14,155 nucleotides of DNA from Pseudomonadota bacterium (GCA_021779635.1 JAJYAH010000091.1:1-14155), one strand, 5' to 3'; positions 1 through 6,017 are shown, counted from the stretch's first letter. Made by a program: numbers and translations. Notes: generated by a model not told the origin, from the sequence alone.

Positions 1-15
1 TCTGTCCCGCGCTGT

Positions 16-426
16 TCATCTGTGGTGTGGCGCCGGAACCGGAATATTGGCAACGGTGCCCTGGAGGGCATCCAGCTTCTCGGTCAGCGTTGCGATCAAC
101 TCGGATAGCCTTTTCGTCTCCGCCTTCTGGGCAGCGAGCTGGTCCTGAACGACCTGTAGCTGGTCGACGGCCTGCTGCTGTGTCACCTGCAGACCCTTCG
201 CCGTCTCAAGAATCTCGTCTGAGACTTGCTCGCGCGCTGCTGTCGACACAGTGCTGGCGCTGGAAGGCAAAGCTGCCACCGTGCTGCTGCCGAAGCCCCA
301 AAACAGCGCGCAGCCGAGGCCTATCAATATGATGGCCAGCGCTACGGCGAGTACCCGCAATCGGCGAATCCCTATGACAGCGCGATCCTCTTGATGTCTC
401 TGACGCGAAAACGAAGCATCTACCAT
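16..426 (-). CDS. Membrane-anchored coiled-coil protein, function unknown
   Basis: A 136-residue protein if read from the ATG at 426. The frame is open to a TTG at 513, but no Shine-Dalgarno is seen before that codon, and the ATG gives a more usual short cytoplasmic N-terminus. Residues 1-24 are basic. A single hydrophobic segment lies at about 25-44 (LAVALAIILIGLGCALFWGF). Residues 63-125 are rich in Gln, Glu, Lys, Ala and Leu with heptad-like spacing (for example LQVVQDQLAAQKAETKRLSE), which suggests a coiled coil outside the membrane. The tail is Pro/His-rich. I do not recognise a named family. The shape (one membrane span plus a coiled coil) resembles scaffold or envelope-associated proteins, but no function follows from that. 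It lies downstream of tRNA-Pro on the same strand. Confidence 0.7.
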   Translation of the reverse strand: MVDASFSRQRHQEDRAVIGIRRLRVLAVALAIILIGLGCALFWGFGSSTVAALPSSASTVSTAAREQVSDEILETAKGLQVTQQQAVDQLQVVQDQLAAQKAETKRLSELIATLTEKLDALQGTVANIPVPAPHHR

Positions 427-564
427 GGTGAACACTCGCTGGCGCCTTAGCCGGTCTCCCGCCGCTGCCCCAAAAATGCTTTTCGCTATCTTCCCAGGGT
501 CTTCGCAATTCAATTTTCTGCGAAGATTGGACGTGCGATGTGTCGGCTAAGCCATTGAATCTAT

Positions 565-641
565 TGGTCGGGGCAGCTGGATTCGAACCAACGACCTGCA
601 GTACCCAAAACTGCCGCGCTACCAGGCTGCGCTATACCCCG
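565..641 (-). tRNA. tRNA-Pro (anticodon TGG), CCA encoded
   Basis: On the minus strand a complete 77-base cloverleaf can be drawn. The acceptor strand CGGGGTA pairs with TGCCCCG (one G-T pair), followed by A73 and an encoded CCA. The anticodon stem GCAGT/ACTGC encloses the loop TTTGGGT, giving anticodon TGG (Pro). The T-arm contains GGTTCGAATCC. TGG reads CCA and, if U34 is modified, other proline codons. The gene lies between the DUF192 gene and the coiled-coil protein gene on the same strand. Confidence 0.96.
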
Positions 642-705
642 AATATCCCAGGAAACGATGTCGATACACGCTAAAGGCAGCACCAGCAAGGCGCTGCGGG
701 CCGCT

Positions 706-1197
706 TCAGCGGTGGTTAAACAGCGGATGCGCAACCCGGTCTCCCGGCGCGATCCCGTATTTTTGCGCGGTACCGGCGATCACTTCCAGCACCCCCTTCG
801 CCAGTCCCCCTGACGGGATGATCTTGGTGGACAGCGGTTCGGTGTTTTCAGCAATTCGCAGGATCCGGCCGTCGGCCCGGATGAAAATCATGTCGAGTGG
901 AATGTAGGTATTTTTCATCCACATCGAGACTTCCTGTTCCGGCGAGAAATCGAACAGCATCCCCTTCCCGTCCGCCAATTCCTTGCGGTACATCAGGCCC
1001 GTGGTTTTCTCTTCTTCGGTCGTCGCCATCTCGACCGAAAAAACCTGTACGCCGGACTTGGTGGCGATCTCAAGCGTCTGGAAGCTCGCCGCCCGGGCGC
1101 CAACGCCCAAGAACGCGCAGAGCGCGACGACCGCGGCCAAAGCGATCCAGAGCCACGCCCGCGGAAGCTGCCGATCAAAAACGCGATAGGAATTCAT
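706..1197 (-). CDS. DUF192 family protein, exported or membrane-anchored
   Basis: A 163-residue protein from the ATG at 1197. A GTG at 1212 is in frame, but GAGAG eight bases before the ATG supports the shorter form. Residues 15-37 form a hydrophobic segment ending in ARAA, a signal peptide or anchor. The rest, about 42-160, matches DUF192 as I know it: VFSVEMATT, then GLMYRKELADGKGMLFDF, then MWMKNTYIPLDMIFI, and VLEVIAGTA near the end. The family is small, widespread and of unknown biochemical role, with a compact beta-rich fold. The gene follows the cold-shock gene on the same strand with a gap of about 240 bases, and tRNA-Pro is next downstream. Confidence 0.9.
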   Translation of the reverse strand: MNSYRVFDRQLPRAWLWIALAAVVALCAFLGVGARAASFQTLEIATKSGVQVFSVEMATTEEEKTTGLMYRKELADGKGMLFDFSPEQEVSMWMKNTYIPLDMIFIRADGRILRIAENTEPLSTKIIPSGGLAKGVLEVIAGTAQKYGIAPGDRVAHPLFNHR

Positions 1198-1383
1198 GGA
1201 CAACGCTCTCACCCCGGGCCGTGAAGGATTTCGGGCCGACCCTAGCCTGACGATCGTGGCAAATACCAGACCACGTGCAAGACCGCGCGGGGCGAGCTTT
1301 TTGACGTCCGGCTGGAGTTTCAGATCGGCGGCGAGGAAGCGCGCGAGACCACGAGTGCCGGGATCAGTGCGACGAAAGTCCTT

Positions 1384-1452
1384 TAGTGCGAAGAGAGCCT
1401 TCTAGTGTGAAGAAGGCCTTCTGAAGAAGGCCTTCTAGTGTGAAGAAAGCCC
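1384..1452. repeat. Tandem ~19-bp repeat crossing the cold-shock gene stop codon
   Basis: On the plus strand a unit of the form TAGTG(T/C)GAAGA(A/G)(A/G)GCCTTC occurs at 1384-1402 and 1403-1421. A shortened copy lies at 1422-1435, and a further copy starts at 1436 and runs into the cold-shock coding sequence. The unit contains the self-complementary AGAAGGCCTTCT, present exactly at 1411-1422 and 1425-1436 with two bases between, so the two can also pair as a tight hairpin. The stop codon TAG (1435-1437) lies inside the repeat. The array looks like local duplication of the gene's last bases; the hairpin might act in 3'-end formation, but no T-run follows. Confidence 0.8.
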
Positions 1453-2097
1453 TGGCGAGCCGGTTTCCGGCTGGATTTCGGCGGCCATCATGCCCTTGGA
1501 GCCGGGCCCAAACCGGACCAGCACGAACTGGCCGGGGCGCAACTCGGTCATTCCGAAGCGCCGCAATGTTTCCATGTGTACAAATATGTCCGGCGTCCCC
1601 TCGCCACAGGTCAGGAAGCCGAATCCGCGCAGGCGGTTGAACCATTTGACCTGCGCTCGCTCCAGACCGCTGGTCGGGGTCACGCTGACATGGGTACGCG
1701 GCGGCAGCATTTGCGCTGGATGGATCGCGGTTGATTCATCCATCGAGAGAATGCGGAACGCCTGATAACCCTTTGCGCGCTGCACGCATTCGCACACCAG
1801 CCGCGCGCCTTCATAAGCGGTTTGATAGCCGTCACGCCGCAGCACGGTGACGTGCAGAAGCACATCCGGCCAGCCATTGTCGGGAACGATGAAGCCGTAG
1901 CCCTTTGATGCATCGAACCATTTGATGACGCCGCTGATCTCGACGAGGTTTGCGGCGCTATCGCCGAGACCGGCAAACGCTTCGATCGTCGGATCGCGCT
2001 CGGTGCCGCCTGCAAACTCACCCGGACCAAGCCTGCTGGATCCCGTCCCGCTTGACGGGCCCCCGAGCTTCTTGGACTCAAATCCGTCCGACCCCAT
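1435..2097 (-). CDS. Double cold-shock-domain protein (CspA family)
   Basis: A 220-residue protein from the ATG at 2097; an in-frame GTG at 2112 would add five residues and cannot be excluded. Residues 1-50 are a Gly/Ser-rich low-complexity leader. Two cold-shock domains follow. The first is about 54-117, with VIKWFDASKGYGFI (RNP1-like) and VLLHV (RNP2-like). The second is about 148-209, with VKWFNRLRGFGFL and IFVHM. Ordinary CspA proteins are about 70 residues with one domain; this is the longer two-domain form common in Rhizobiales. By family it should bind single-stranded RNA or DNA in the cytoplasm as a chaperone or regulator. RNP2 in domain 1 reads LLHV where IFVH is more usual, so the domains may differ in affinity. 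Sir2 is upstream and DUF192 downstream on the same strand. Confidence 0.93.
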   Translation of the reverse strand: MGSDGFESKKLGGPSSGTGSSRLGPGEFAGGTERDPTIEAFAGLGDSAANLVEISGVIKWFDASKGYGFIVPDNGWPDVLLHVTVLRRDGYQTAYEGARLVCECVQRAKGYQAFRILSMDESTAIHPAQMLPPRTHVSVTPTSGLERAQVKWFNRLRGFGFLTCGEGTPDIFVHMETLRRFGMTELRPGQFVLVRFGPGSKGMMAAEIQPETGSPGLSSH

Positions 2098-2295
2098 GAC
2101 CCCGGACCCCACACTTCATCGACGGCCCGTCATGCTTGCGACAGCGCCGACACATGCGTCCATCCATGATAATTCATGACGACGCCACGCGAATCTCTCG
2201 AATCAAAGATAACACTCCCGCTTGTGGCGCATAGATAAAAAACGAATCTGCCGGAAGCTATGAACAGGCTTGCACAGCCGCGAATCAATTGGGCA

Positions 2296-3057
2296 TTAGT
2301 TGCCTACGAACGGCCCAAGCGTCTCGCCGATGTCGTGGCGGATGATCAGATCGGCAATGTCATCCTGTTCGGTGGGTTCATTGTTGATGATAACCAATCT
2401 CGCTCCGCAGTTCTTGGCCATCAGCGGAAACCCCGCCGCAGGCCAGACCACCAGCGACGAGCCGATCGCAAGGAACAGATCGCAATGCTGGGCAAGCTCG
2501 GCGGCACGACGCATCGCATCTTCCGGCATCGCCTGCCCGAACGAGATGGTGGCGGTCTTCACCGGCTCGTCGCAGAGGGTGCAGTCGGGGGCACCACCCA
2601 TCGCGTCGAAGCGCTGCTTGACCCACGCCAGATCATAAGCCTCGCCGCAACCGAGGCAGCGGGCATACGTGGTATTTCCGTGAAGCTCGACAACGTGATC
2701 GGCCGCGAAACCGGAGAGCTGATGCAAATTGTCGATATTCTGGGTAACGACGGCGGGAATCTTTCCGGCCTTGTACAGCGATGCCAGCGCGCGGTGACCG
2801 CGTCCCGGTCGCGCCGCGGCGAAAGTCGGTTCCATCGCAAAACGCCGCCGCCACGCCTCATCGCGGGCGTCCGGGCTGGCAACGAATTCGTCGAACGGGA
2901 TCGGACGGTTGCGGGTCCACAATCCACCGGGAGAACGAAAATCGGGAATGCCGGATTCGGTCGAAATGCCGGCACCCGTAAAGGGAACAATAATGGAGGC
3001 TTCGGCGATCATGTCGCCGAGTTGTTCCACGCCGCTGCGAAGATCCGTTGCGATCAC
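2296..3057 (-). CDS. Sir2-family NAD-dependent protein deacylase
   Basis: A 253-residue sirtuin read from a GTG at 3057. The ATG at 3012 would leave only 12 residues before the NAD motif, so the longer form is preferred although no strong Shine-Dalgarno is visible. Visible motifs are GAGISTESGIPDFR (28-41, NAD binding), TQNIDNLH (105-112), catalytic His126 in ELHG, four zinc cysteines in two CxxC pairs (134/137 and 159/162), GSSL (199-202) and IINNEPT. All family landmarks are present, so it should remove acyl groups from protein lysines using NAD in the cytoplasm. I see no Tyr-x-x-Arg pair of the kind that marks desuccinylases, so deacetylation is the more likely activity; this is inference. 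It resembles CobB broadly, but the subclass is not assigned. Confidence 0.95.
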   Translation of the reverse strand: MIATDLRSGVEQLGDMIAEASIIVPFTGAGISTESGIPDFRSPGGLWTRNRPIPFDEFVASPDARDEAWRRRFAMEPTFAAARPGRGHRALASLYKAGKIPAVVTQNIDNLHQLSGFAADHVVELHGNTTYARCLGCGEAYDLAWVKQRFDAMGGAPDCTLCDEPVKTATISFGQAMPEDAMRRAAELAQHCDLFLAIGSSLVVWPAAGFPLMAKNCGARLVIINNEPTEQDDIADLIIRHDIGETLGPFVGN

Positions 3058-3137
3058 GGGAATGATCCGAAAGGTTGGCCGCGCTGATTATAGCACGGCC
3101 CGTCGGATCGCACCCTCGATGTCCGGACCGCTGGATC

Positions 3138-3151
3138 GCGCCTGCAGGCGC
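3138..3151. other. Perfect 14-bp palindrome
   Basis: GCGCCTGCAGGCGC is self-complementary over all 14 bases. It lies seven bases beyond the stop codon of the H-NS-like gene (minus strand) and about 80 bases upstream of the Sir2 start. There is no T-run on either side, so a standard intrinsic terminator is not supported. It could be a protein-binding site or be there by chance in GC-rich DNA. Confidence 0.5.
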
Positions 3152-3157
3152 TAATTC

Positions 3158-3403
3158 TCAGGCCGCTTTGGCGACCGGTTCCTTTGCTTCGTCGGCTTTC
3201 TTCTCGTCGCTCTTCCGCCCCTTGGCGACCGCAGGTGCCGGTTGCGATTTTCGCGCCGGTTTGCCGTATTGCGACAGCTTTTCCAGTTCGGCTTCGAGTT
3301 CGGCCTGTCGTGCGGCGACCTTTTCCGCCAATTTTTCGGTTGCGTTGTCGCGCAAGCTTGCGAGTTCCTCGATGCTCAACGCTTCCAGATCGATCTTTGC
3401 CAT
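3158..3403 (-). CDS. H-NS-like N-terminal domain protein lacking the DNA-binding end
   Basis: An 81-residue protein whose ATG at 3403 follows GGGAGG by five bases, a strong ribosome site. Residues 1-48 (starting MAKIDLEALSIEELASLRDN) form a charged helical, coiled-coil-prone segment that ends in LSQYGKPARK. This resembles the oligomerisation half of H-NS-like proteins of Rhizobiales. The usual C-terminal DNA-binding part (a KYR-P/GRGRKPxW type motif) is absent. A low-complexity Lys/Ala/Glu/Pro tail ending in VAKAA replaces it. It might bind DNA weakly through the basic tail or modulate a full-length H-NS protein by forming mixed oligomers; both are inference. The resemblance is from the N-terminal pattern only. 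It is first in the minus-strand run that continues with Sir2. Confidence 0.75.
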   Translation of the reverse strand: MAKIDLEALSIEELASLRDNATEKLAEKVAARQAELEAELEKLSQYGKPARKSQPAPAVAKGRKSDEKKADEAKEPVAKAA

Positions 3404-3586
3404 ACAGGCCTCCCGTTTTCTTTTGGCTACCGGGAAGGTGCGCGAGCTACAAGGACGACACCGATCTTATCCACCGCGAACGCTTGCGCAAACCGGACGA
3501 TCACAATCCTGCAACGCCCTGTCCCAATTCGCGCCCCAATTTCGTTTGCCAATGGAGATGGGACAAGAATCAATAAAGGGATGGGC

Positions 3587-3754
3587 ATGACCGAACAGGA
3601 AGACCGCCTCACTCGCGAGCGGAAAGAAATCGCTGCGCGCGTCGCAAGCTTCAAAGCGACCCAGGAAAAATTCAAACGTGACCGCGAAGAATATTGCGTG
3701 ACCACGCTGGAGAATGCCCGCAGCGGATCCGACGGCAAGTCGTTCTGGTCCTAG
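3587..3754 (+). CDS. Small charged helical protein, 55 aa, unknown function
   Basis: Starts MTEQEDRLTRERKEIAARVA and ends SGSDGKSFWS. The ATG at 3587 has AAAGGG six bases upstream. An in-frame ATG at 3581 sits directly on that ribosome site and is less likely. Residues 1-42 are very rich in Glu, Arg and Lys and should form a long amphipathic helix; one Cys occurs at about residue 38. No signal peptide or membrane segment is seen, so it is probably cytoplasmic. I do not recognise a named family. It is divergent from the H-NS-like gene, with about 180 bases between the two starts, so the two may share a promoter region. Confidence 0.65.
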   Translation: MTEQEDRLTRERKEIAARVASFKATQEKFKRDREEYCVTTLENARSGSDGKSFWS

Positions 3755-3807
3755 GCCAGCTTTTCAAGCACGCTGAGGTGTCTGCCATCGATGCCGAGCT
3801 CGGAGCG

Positions 3808-3824
3808 ATGCCCCGGGCATTTTA
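3808..3824 (+). terminator. Possible weak terminator after the 55-aa gene
   Basis: ATGCC and GGCAT form a short 5-bp stem with loop CCG, followed by TTTA and then TTA. It lies between two convergent genes (stops at 3754 and 3825), where a terminator is expected. The stem is short, so confidence is low. Confidence 0.3.
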
Positions 3825-4139
3825 TTACCAGTACCGCCAATAGCGGTGCCGAAAGTACGGCGCGCCATAACCATAATAGGCGTAGGGCCCATACCCGGGT
3901 CCGTAGTAGCCGTAATACGCGGGGCCGTAGTAACGCGGACCGTAGCCGTAATATCCGTAGCCCGGCCCATAGTAACCGTAAGGGCCATAGGCCCCGTAGG
4001 CTCCCGCCGCCAGCGCGCCCGCGGCCAGACCAAGGCCGATCCCCGGCCCCCAGCCCCAGCCTCGCGCTTGCGCCGGCGCGGACACCGCGGTTGCGCCAAC
4101 GCTAGCAACCGTCGCCAAAACTGCCAGTGCCTTTCTCAT
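3825..4139 (-). CDS. Secreted Gly/Tyr-rich low-complexity protein
   Basis: A 104-residue protein. The ATG at 4139 is chosen because GGAGG lies nine bases before it and because a signal peptide follows directly (MRKALAVLATVASVGATAVS, cleavage likely after AQA at about 25). The frame is open further upstream, but that part has no such signal. Residues 26-48 are Gly/Trp/Ala-rich. Residues 49-95 are repeats of YGPYGYYGPGYGYYG type with very high Tyr and Gly. The end is HRYWRYW. No Cys and no enzymatic motif are seen. Such proteins are common in Bradyrhizobium-like genomes and are presumed envelope or surface components; the function is unknown. The repetitive DNA may vary in length between strains. 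Confidence 0.8.
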   Translation of the reverse strand: MRKALAVLATVASVGATAVSAPAQARGWGWGPGIGLGLAAGALAAGAYGAYGPYGYYGPGYGYYGYGPRYYGPAYYGYYGPGYGPYAYYGYGAPYFRHRYWRYW

Positions 4140-4350
4140 GCGCCCGTTCCTCCATTGAAATGCCTTCCAGATAATGCGGGCGATTTTTGTTGGTTGCAGC
4201 GGGAACCCGGGTCCGCTGCAAAAATCGTGAGATTTCGGCACATGAGCGGCTGCAAATGGCGATCACGGCGGTTGGGGATCGGGGCTGCATCGAACCATTC
4301 GCGCGCTCGCGCGACATAACGGAACTGGGGGATTGCAATTTCCAGTTCTA

Positions 4351-4393
4351 CGACAACGCCGCCGGGCATCATTTCAGCCCGGCGGCGTTGTTG
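4351..4393. other. Strong 17-bp hairpin, 9-base loop
   Basis: Left arm 4351-4367 and right arm 4377-4393 pair over 17 positions with a single G-T wobble; the inner 15 pairs (4353-4367 with 4377-4391) are perfect. The core is AACGCCGCCGGGC against GCCCGGCGGCGTT. The loop is ATCATTTCA. Downstream bases on the plus strand (GTTTGCC) and on the minus strand (TAGAACTGG) have no real T-run, so it is not a textbook terminator in either direction. On the minus strand the loop holds the TGA that ends the start-less frame at 4369-4539. Confidence 0.75.
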
Positions 4394-4539
4394 GTTTGCC
4401 CGCCAGTCGCATCCGAATTTTGCGAAGCACCGGGCCTGTGCGCTTTTGTTGCTCGTCCTTGGCCGCGTTTCGCCTCCGCCGCAGATGCGCAGAGGCCGAC
4501 GAGGATATCGGCGACGAACCCCGCGGAAAGATCGGCGAT
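4369..4539 (-). pseudogene. Start-less frame resembling a small secreted protein
   Basis: On the minus strand an ideal ribosome site, AAGGAGG (4546-4552), is followed six bases later by ATC (4537-4539) where ATG would be expected, with a second ATC just before it. From there the frame reads IADLSAGFVADILVGLCASA then AEAKRGQG, which looks like a signal peptide with a cleavage site after AEA. A polar tail of about 30 residues rich in Asn, Gly and Ala follows, to a TGA at 4369-4371. No ATG, GTG or TTG occurs in this frame for more than 100 bases upstream. Either the start codon was lost by one base change, or ATC is used, or the pattern is chance. The TGA lies in the loop of the strong hairpin. 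I know no family match. Confidence 0.35.
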
Positions 4540-4797
4540 GATTTGCCTCCTTGAACGGAGGCAGGATCGCGCAGGCGATCCCCGTCGACTGTGCAGCCAA
4601 TCACCTGGATACCGGGATCGGCAACATACCTGAACGGCAAGTCCGGACTGCCGCTGGGGTTATCTCAAAAAAACGAGGTGATCGTAGCCCTTCGGCGTCA
4701 TGGTGATTACCGCTCTCCAGCCTGCCCCCTTGCAACACGACTAACGCCGCCTATCTCTGTGCAACTTGATGGTCGAGCCTTCCGGGGCTCCCGTCGC

Positions 4798-4831
4798 GAA
4801 GGCCCTGCTGACACCCCTCGGCAGGGCCTTT
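4798..4831 (+). promoter_or_regulatory. Leader hairpin before the SH3-like gene
   Basis: AAGGCCCTGC (4799-4808) and GCAGGGCCTT (4821-4830) are perfect inverted repeats. The pairing extends inward through a T-G wobble plus G-C and A-T, leaving the loop CACCCC, for about 13 bp in all. TTTGCTT follows. It ends 28 bases before the ATG at 4859. It could be a terminator of an upstream transcript, an attenuator or an mRNA leader structure. No upstream plus-strand gene is apparent that would need a terminator. Confidence 0.55.
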
Positions 4832-4858
4832 GCTTGCCAGGACGCGCGGAGAAGCAGC

Positions 4859-5200
4859 ATGCCGGCCAGAGCGATCCTGGTTGCCCTCGTCTTCTTGATA
4901 TCGAGTCCGGCTTTTGCTGATTGCAGGGAGCCCGAGACCGGCACGAAGAACATTCCGGTATTTTCACCACCTCGCAGTGCGGTCGTGATCGGCGCCGGCC
5001 GTCTTCAGTTTTACTCGGCTCCCGACGCAAACTGCGCGATGGCGGGGGTGTTTGTCATTCCGAAGGATGAACTCATCACCTATGCGCAATCGAACGGTGG
5101 TTGGTCCTCCGTGATGTATTCCAATCCCAAGACCGGCGACACCGTCTCGGGCTGGGTGAGGTCATCTCGCCTGAAGGGAACAGGAACCGTCGGGCAGTGA
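4859..5200 (+). CDS. Secreted SH3-like domain protein
   Basis: A 113-residue protein. The ATG at 4859 is preferred over the frame's upstream ATGs because GGAGAAG lies four bases before it and a signal peptide begins at once (MPARAILVALVFLISSPAFA, cleavage before Asp21-Cys22). The mature part has a Pro-rich linker (about 23-42). A bacterial SH3-like fold follows at about 43-106: VVIGAGRLQFYSAP, then KDELITYAQSNGGWSSVMY and GWVRSSRLK, the usual closing strand. Cys22 and Cys59 could pair in the periplasm. Such domains often bind peptides or cell-wall material; the ligand here is not inferable. Glyoxalase follows 141 bases downstream, with a possible terminator in between, so it is probably its own transcript. 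Confidence 0.8.
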   Translation: MPARAILVALVFLISSPAFADCREPETGTKNIPVFSPPRSAVVIGAGRLQFYSAPDANCAMAGVFVIPKDELITYAQSNGGWSSVMYSNPKTGDTVSGWVRSSRLKGTGTVGQ

Positions 5201-5250
5201 TCCGAGCCGCTCCATGCCGCTGGATCAATCTGGCCTGGAGCGATCCGCCC

Positions 5251-5279
5251 GCAACGCCCTGCCCTCGCCGGCGTTTTGC
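5251..5279 (+). terminator. Possible terminator after the SH3-like gene
   Basis: AACGCC (5253-5258) pairs with GGCGTT (5270-5275) around an 11-base loop, and the outer GC/GC could add two pairs past a TT bulge. A four-T stretch (5274-5277) partly belongs to the stem. It lies about 50 bases after the stop at 5200 and before the glyoxalase gene. Modest support only. Confidence 0.4.
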
Positions 5280-5341
5280 TGCTATTGAATTTCCCGAACC
5301 CGGCAACAATCTCGTCTCAAAATATCAGGGAGCAAGAAAAC

Positions 5342-5791
5342 ATGCGTTATCTTCACACCATGCTGCGCGTCCGCAATCTCGATGCCGCGCTGAAATTCTA
5401 CCAGGATGCCCTGGGATTGAAGGAGGTCCGCCGCGTCGACAACGACAAGGCGAAATTCACGCTGGTGTTCCTGTGCGCGGCCGAGGACGAAGGCCTGCTG
5501 AAAGCGTCCAAGGGACGCGGCGCGCCGCTGGTCGAACTCACCTATAACTGGGATGAGGAAAAATACGGCGAGGATCGCTATTTCGGCCATCTCGCCTATG
5601 AGGTCGACGACATTTACGCAACCTGCGACCGGTTGATGAAACTCGGCATCACCATCAACCGTCCGCCGCGCGACGGGCACATGGCCTTCGTCCGCTCGCC
5701 GGATCTGCATTCGATCGAGCTCTTGCAGAAGGGCGATGCGAAGCCGCCGGCGGAGCCGTGGACCTCGATGCCGAACACCGGACATTGGTGA
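5342..5791 (+). CDS. gloA: Lactoylglutathione lyase (glyoxalase I)
   Basis: A 149-residue VOC-fold protein. The ATG at 5342 has GGGAG nine bases before it, and the product starts MRYLHTMLRVRNLDAALKFY as GloA proteins do. Metal ligands fit the family: His5, Glu65 (LVELTYNW), His83 (YFGHLAYEV) and Glu126 (DLHSIELL). The enzyme converts the hemithioacetal of methylglyoxal and glutathione to S-lactoylglutathione in the cytoplasm, the first step of methylglyoxal detoxification. The short bacterial form with this ligand set usually uses nickel or cobalt; that is family knowledge. Compared with E. coli GloA it has a C-terminal tail of about 15 residues rich in Pro (KPPAEPW onward). A GST gene follows a few hundred bases later, so two glutathione-linked genes are close together. 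Confidence 0.95.
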   Translation: MRYLHTMLRVRNLDAALKFYQDALGLKEVRRVDNDKAKFTLVFLCAAEDEGLLKASKGRGAPLVELTYNWDEEKYGEDRYFGHLAYEVDDIYATCDRLMKLGITINRPPRDGHMAFVRSPDLHSIELLQKGDAKPPAEPWTSMPNTGHW

Positions 5792-5839
5792 GCCGCGTTC
5801 TGCCCATTTTGCCGGAACAAAACCTTCTCCTTTTCGTTG

Positions 5840-5865
5840 TTGAATCGACTGAGGATTCAAGGAGG
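5840..5865 (+). promoter_or_regulatory. Hairpin abutting the ribosome site of the 26-aa gene
   Basis: TTGAATC (5840-5846) and GATTCAA (5854-5860) are perfect 7-bp inverted repeats with loop GACTGAG. The right arm shares its last AA with the ribosome site AAGGAGG (5859-5865). A structure this close could limit ribosome access or stabilise the 5' end of the mRNA. That role is inference. Confidence 0.5.
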
Positions 5866-5870
5866 CGAAA

Positions 5871-5951
5871 ATGGGACGAGGACTTCTGCTTTGGCTGCTC
5901 GGCGTGCCTATACCGGTGATCCTTCTGTTGTGGTTGTTCTTCGGCCGCTGA
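5871..5951 (+). CDS. 26-residue single-span membrane protein
   Basis: The full product is MGRGLLLWLLGVPIPVILLL followed by WLFFGR. The ATG at 5871 follows AAGGAGG by five bases, one of the best ribosome sites in the window. Almost the whole peptide is hydrophobic, with Arg3 near one end and a C-terminal Arg, so it should sit as one transmembrane helix; Pro13 and Pro15 may kink it. I recall very similar tiny proteins (MGRGLLLWLLGVP...) as common unnamed proteins in proteobacteria, but have not searched. It is followed by a clear terminator, which supports a real short transcript. It lies 79 bases after gloA on the same strand. Confidence 0.75.
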   Translation: MGRGLLLWLLGVPIPVILLLWLFFGR

Positions 5952-5983
5952 TCGATCACGGTTGGCTTCGATTGCCTAAAATA

Positions 5984-6017
5984 AGGCTCCGCCATCATTT
6001 GGCGGAGCCTGATTTTT
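5984..6017 (+). terminator. Intrinsic terminator
   Basis: AGGCTCCGCC (5984-5993) and GGCGGAGCCT (6001-6010) are perfect 10-bp arms around loop ATCATTT, followed by GATTTTT. It ends the transcript of the 26-aa gene, and possibly gloA, before the GST gene. An A-run on the left (TAAAATA) means it could also work on the minus strand. Confidence 0.88.

Larger units (their letters stand above)
4140..4858. other. Gene-poor interval of ~720 bases
   Basis: Between the Gly/Tyr-rich gene (minus) and the SH3-like gene (plus), both reading outward, no frame has a good start, ribosome site and recognisable protein together. It holds the 17-bp hairpin at 4351-4393, the start-less frame at 4369-4539, a near-palindrome around GTCCGGAC (4641-4648), an A-run at 4667-4673 and the leader hairpin at 4798-4831. 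Promoters for both flanking genes must lie here, but I could not place convincing -35/-10 pairs. Confidence 0.5.

Noticed and set aside
2260..3087. Long plus-strand frame (275 codons) opposite the Sir2 gene
   Set aside because: It mirrors the sirtuin gene in a GC-rich antisense frame; the minus strand has all sirtuin motifs, while this product is Arg/Gly-rich with no recognisable domain.
4136..4600. 154-codon minus-strand frame across the gene-poor interval
   Set aside because: It runs through the hairpin and the promoter region, is Arg-rich without a domain, and competes with the better signal-peptide-like frame in another phase.
5282..5998. Long minus-strand frame opposite gloA and the 26-aa gene
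   Set aside because: Overlaps gloA, which has all metal ligands, and also the terminator; no start support.
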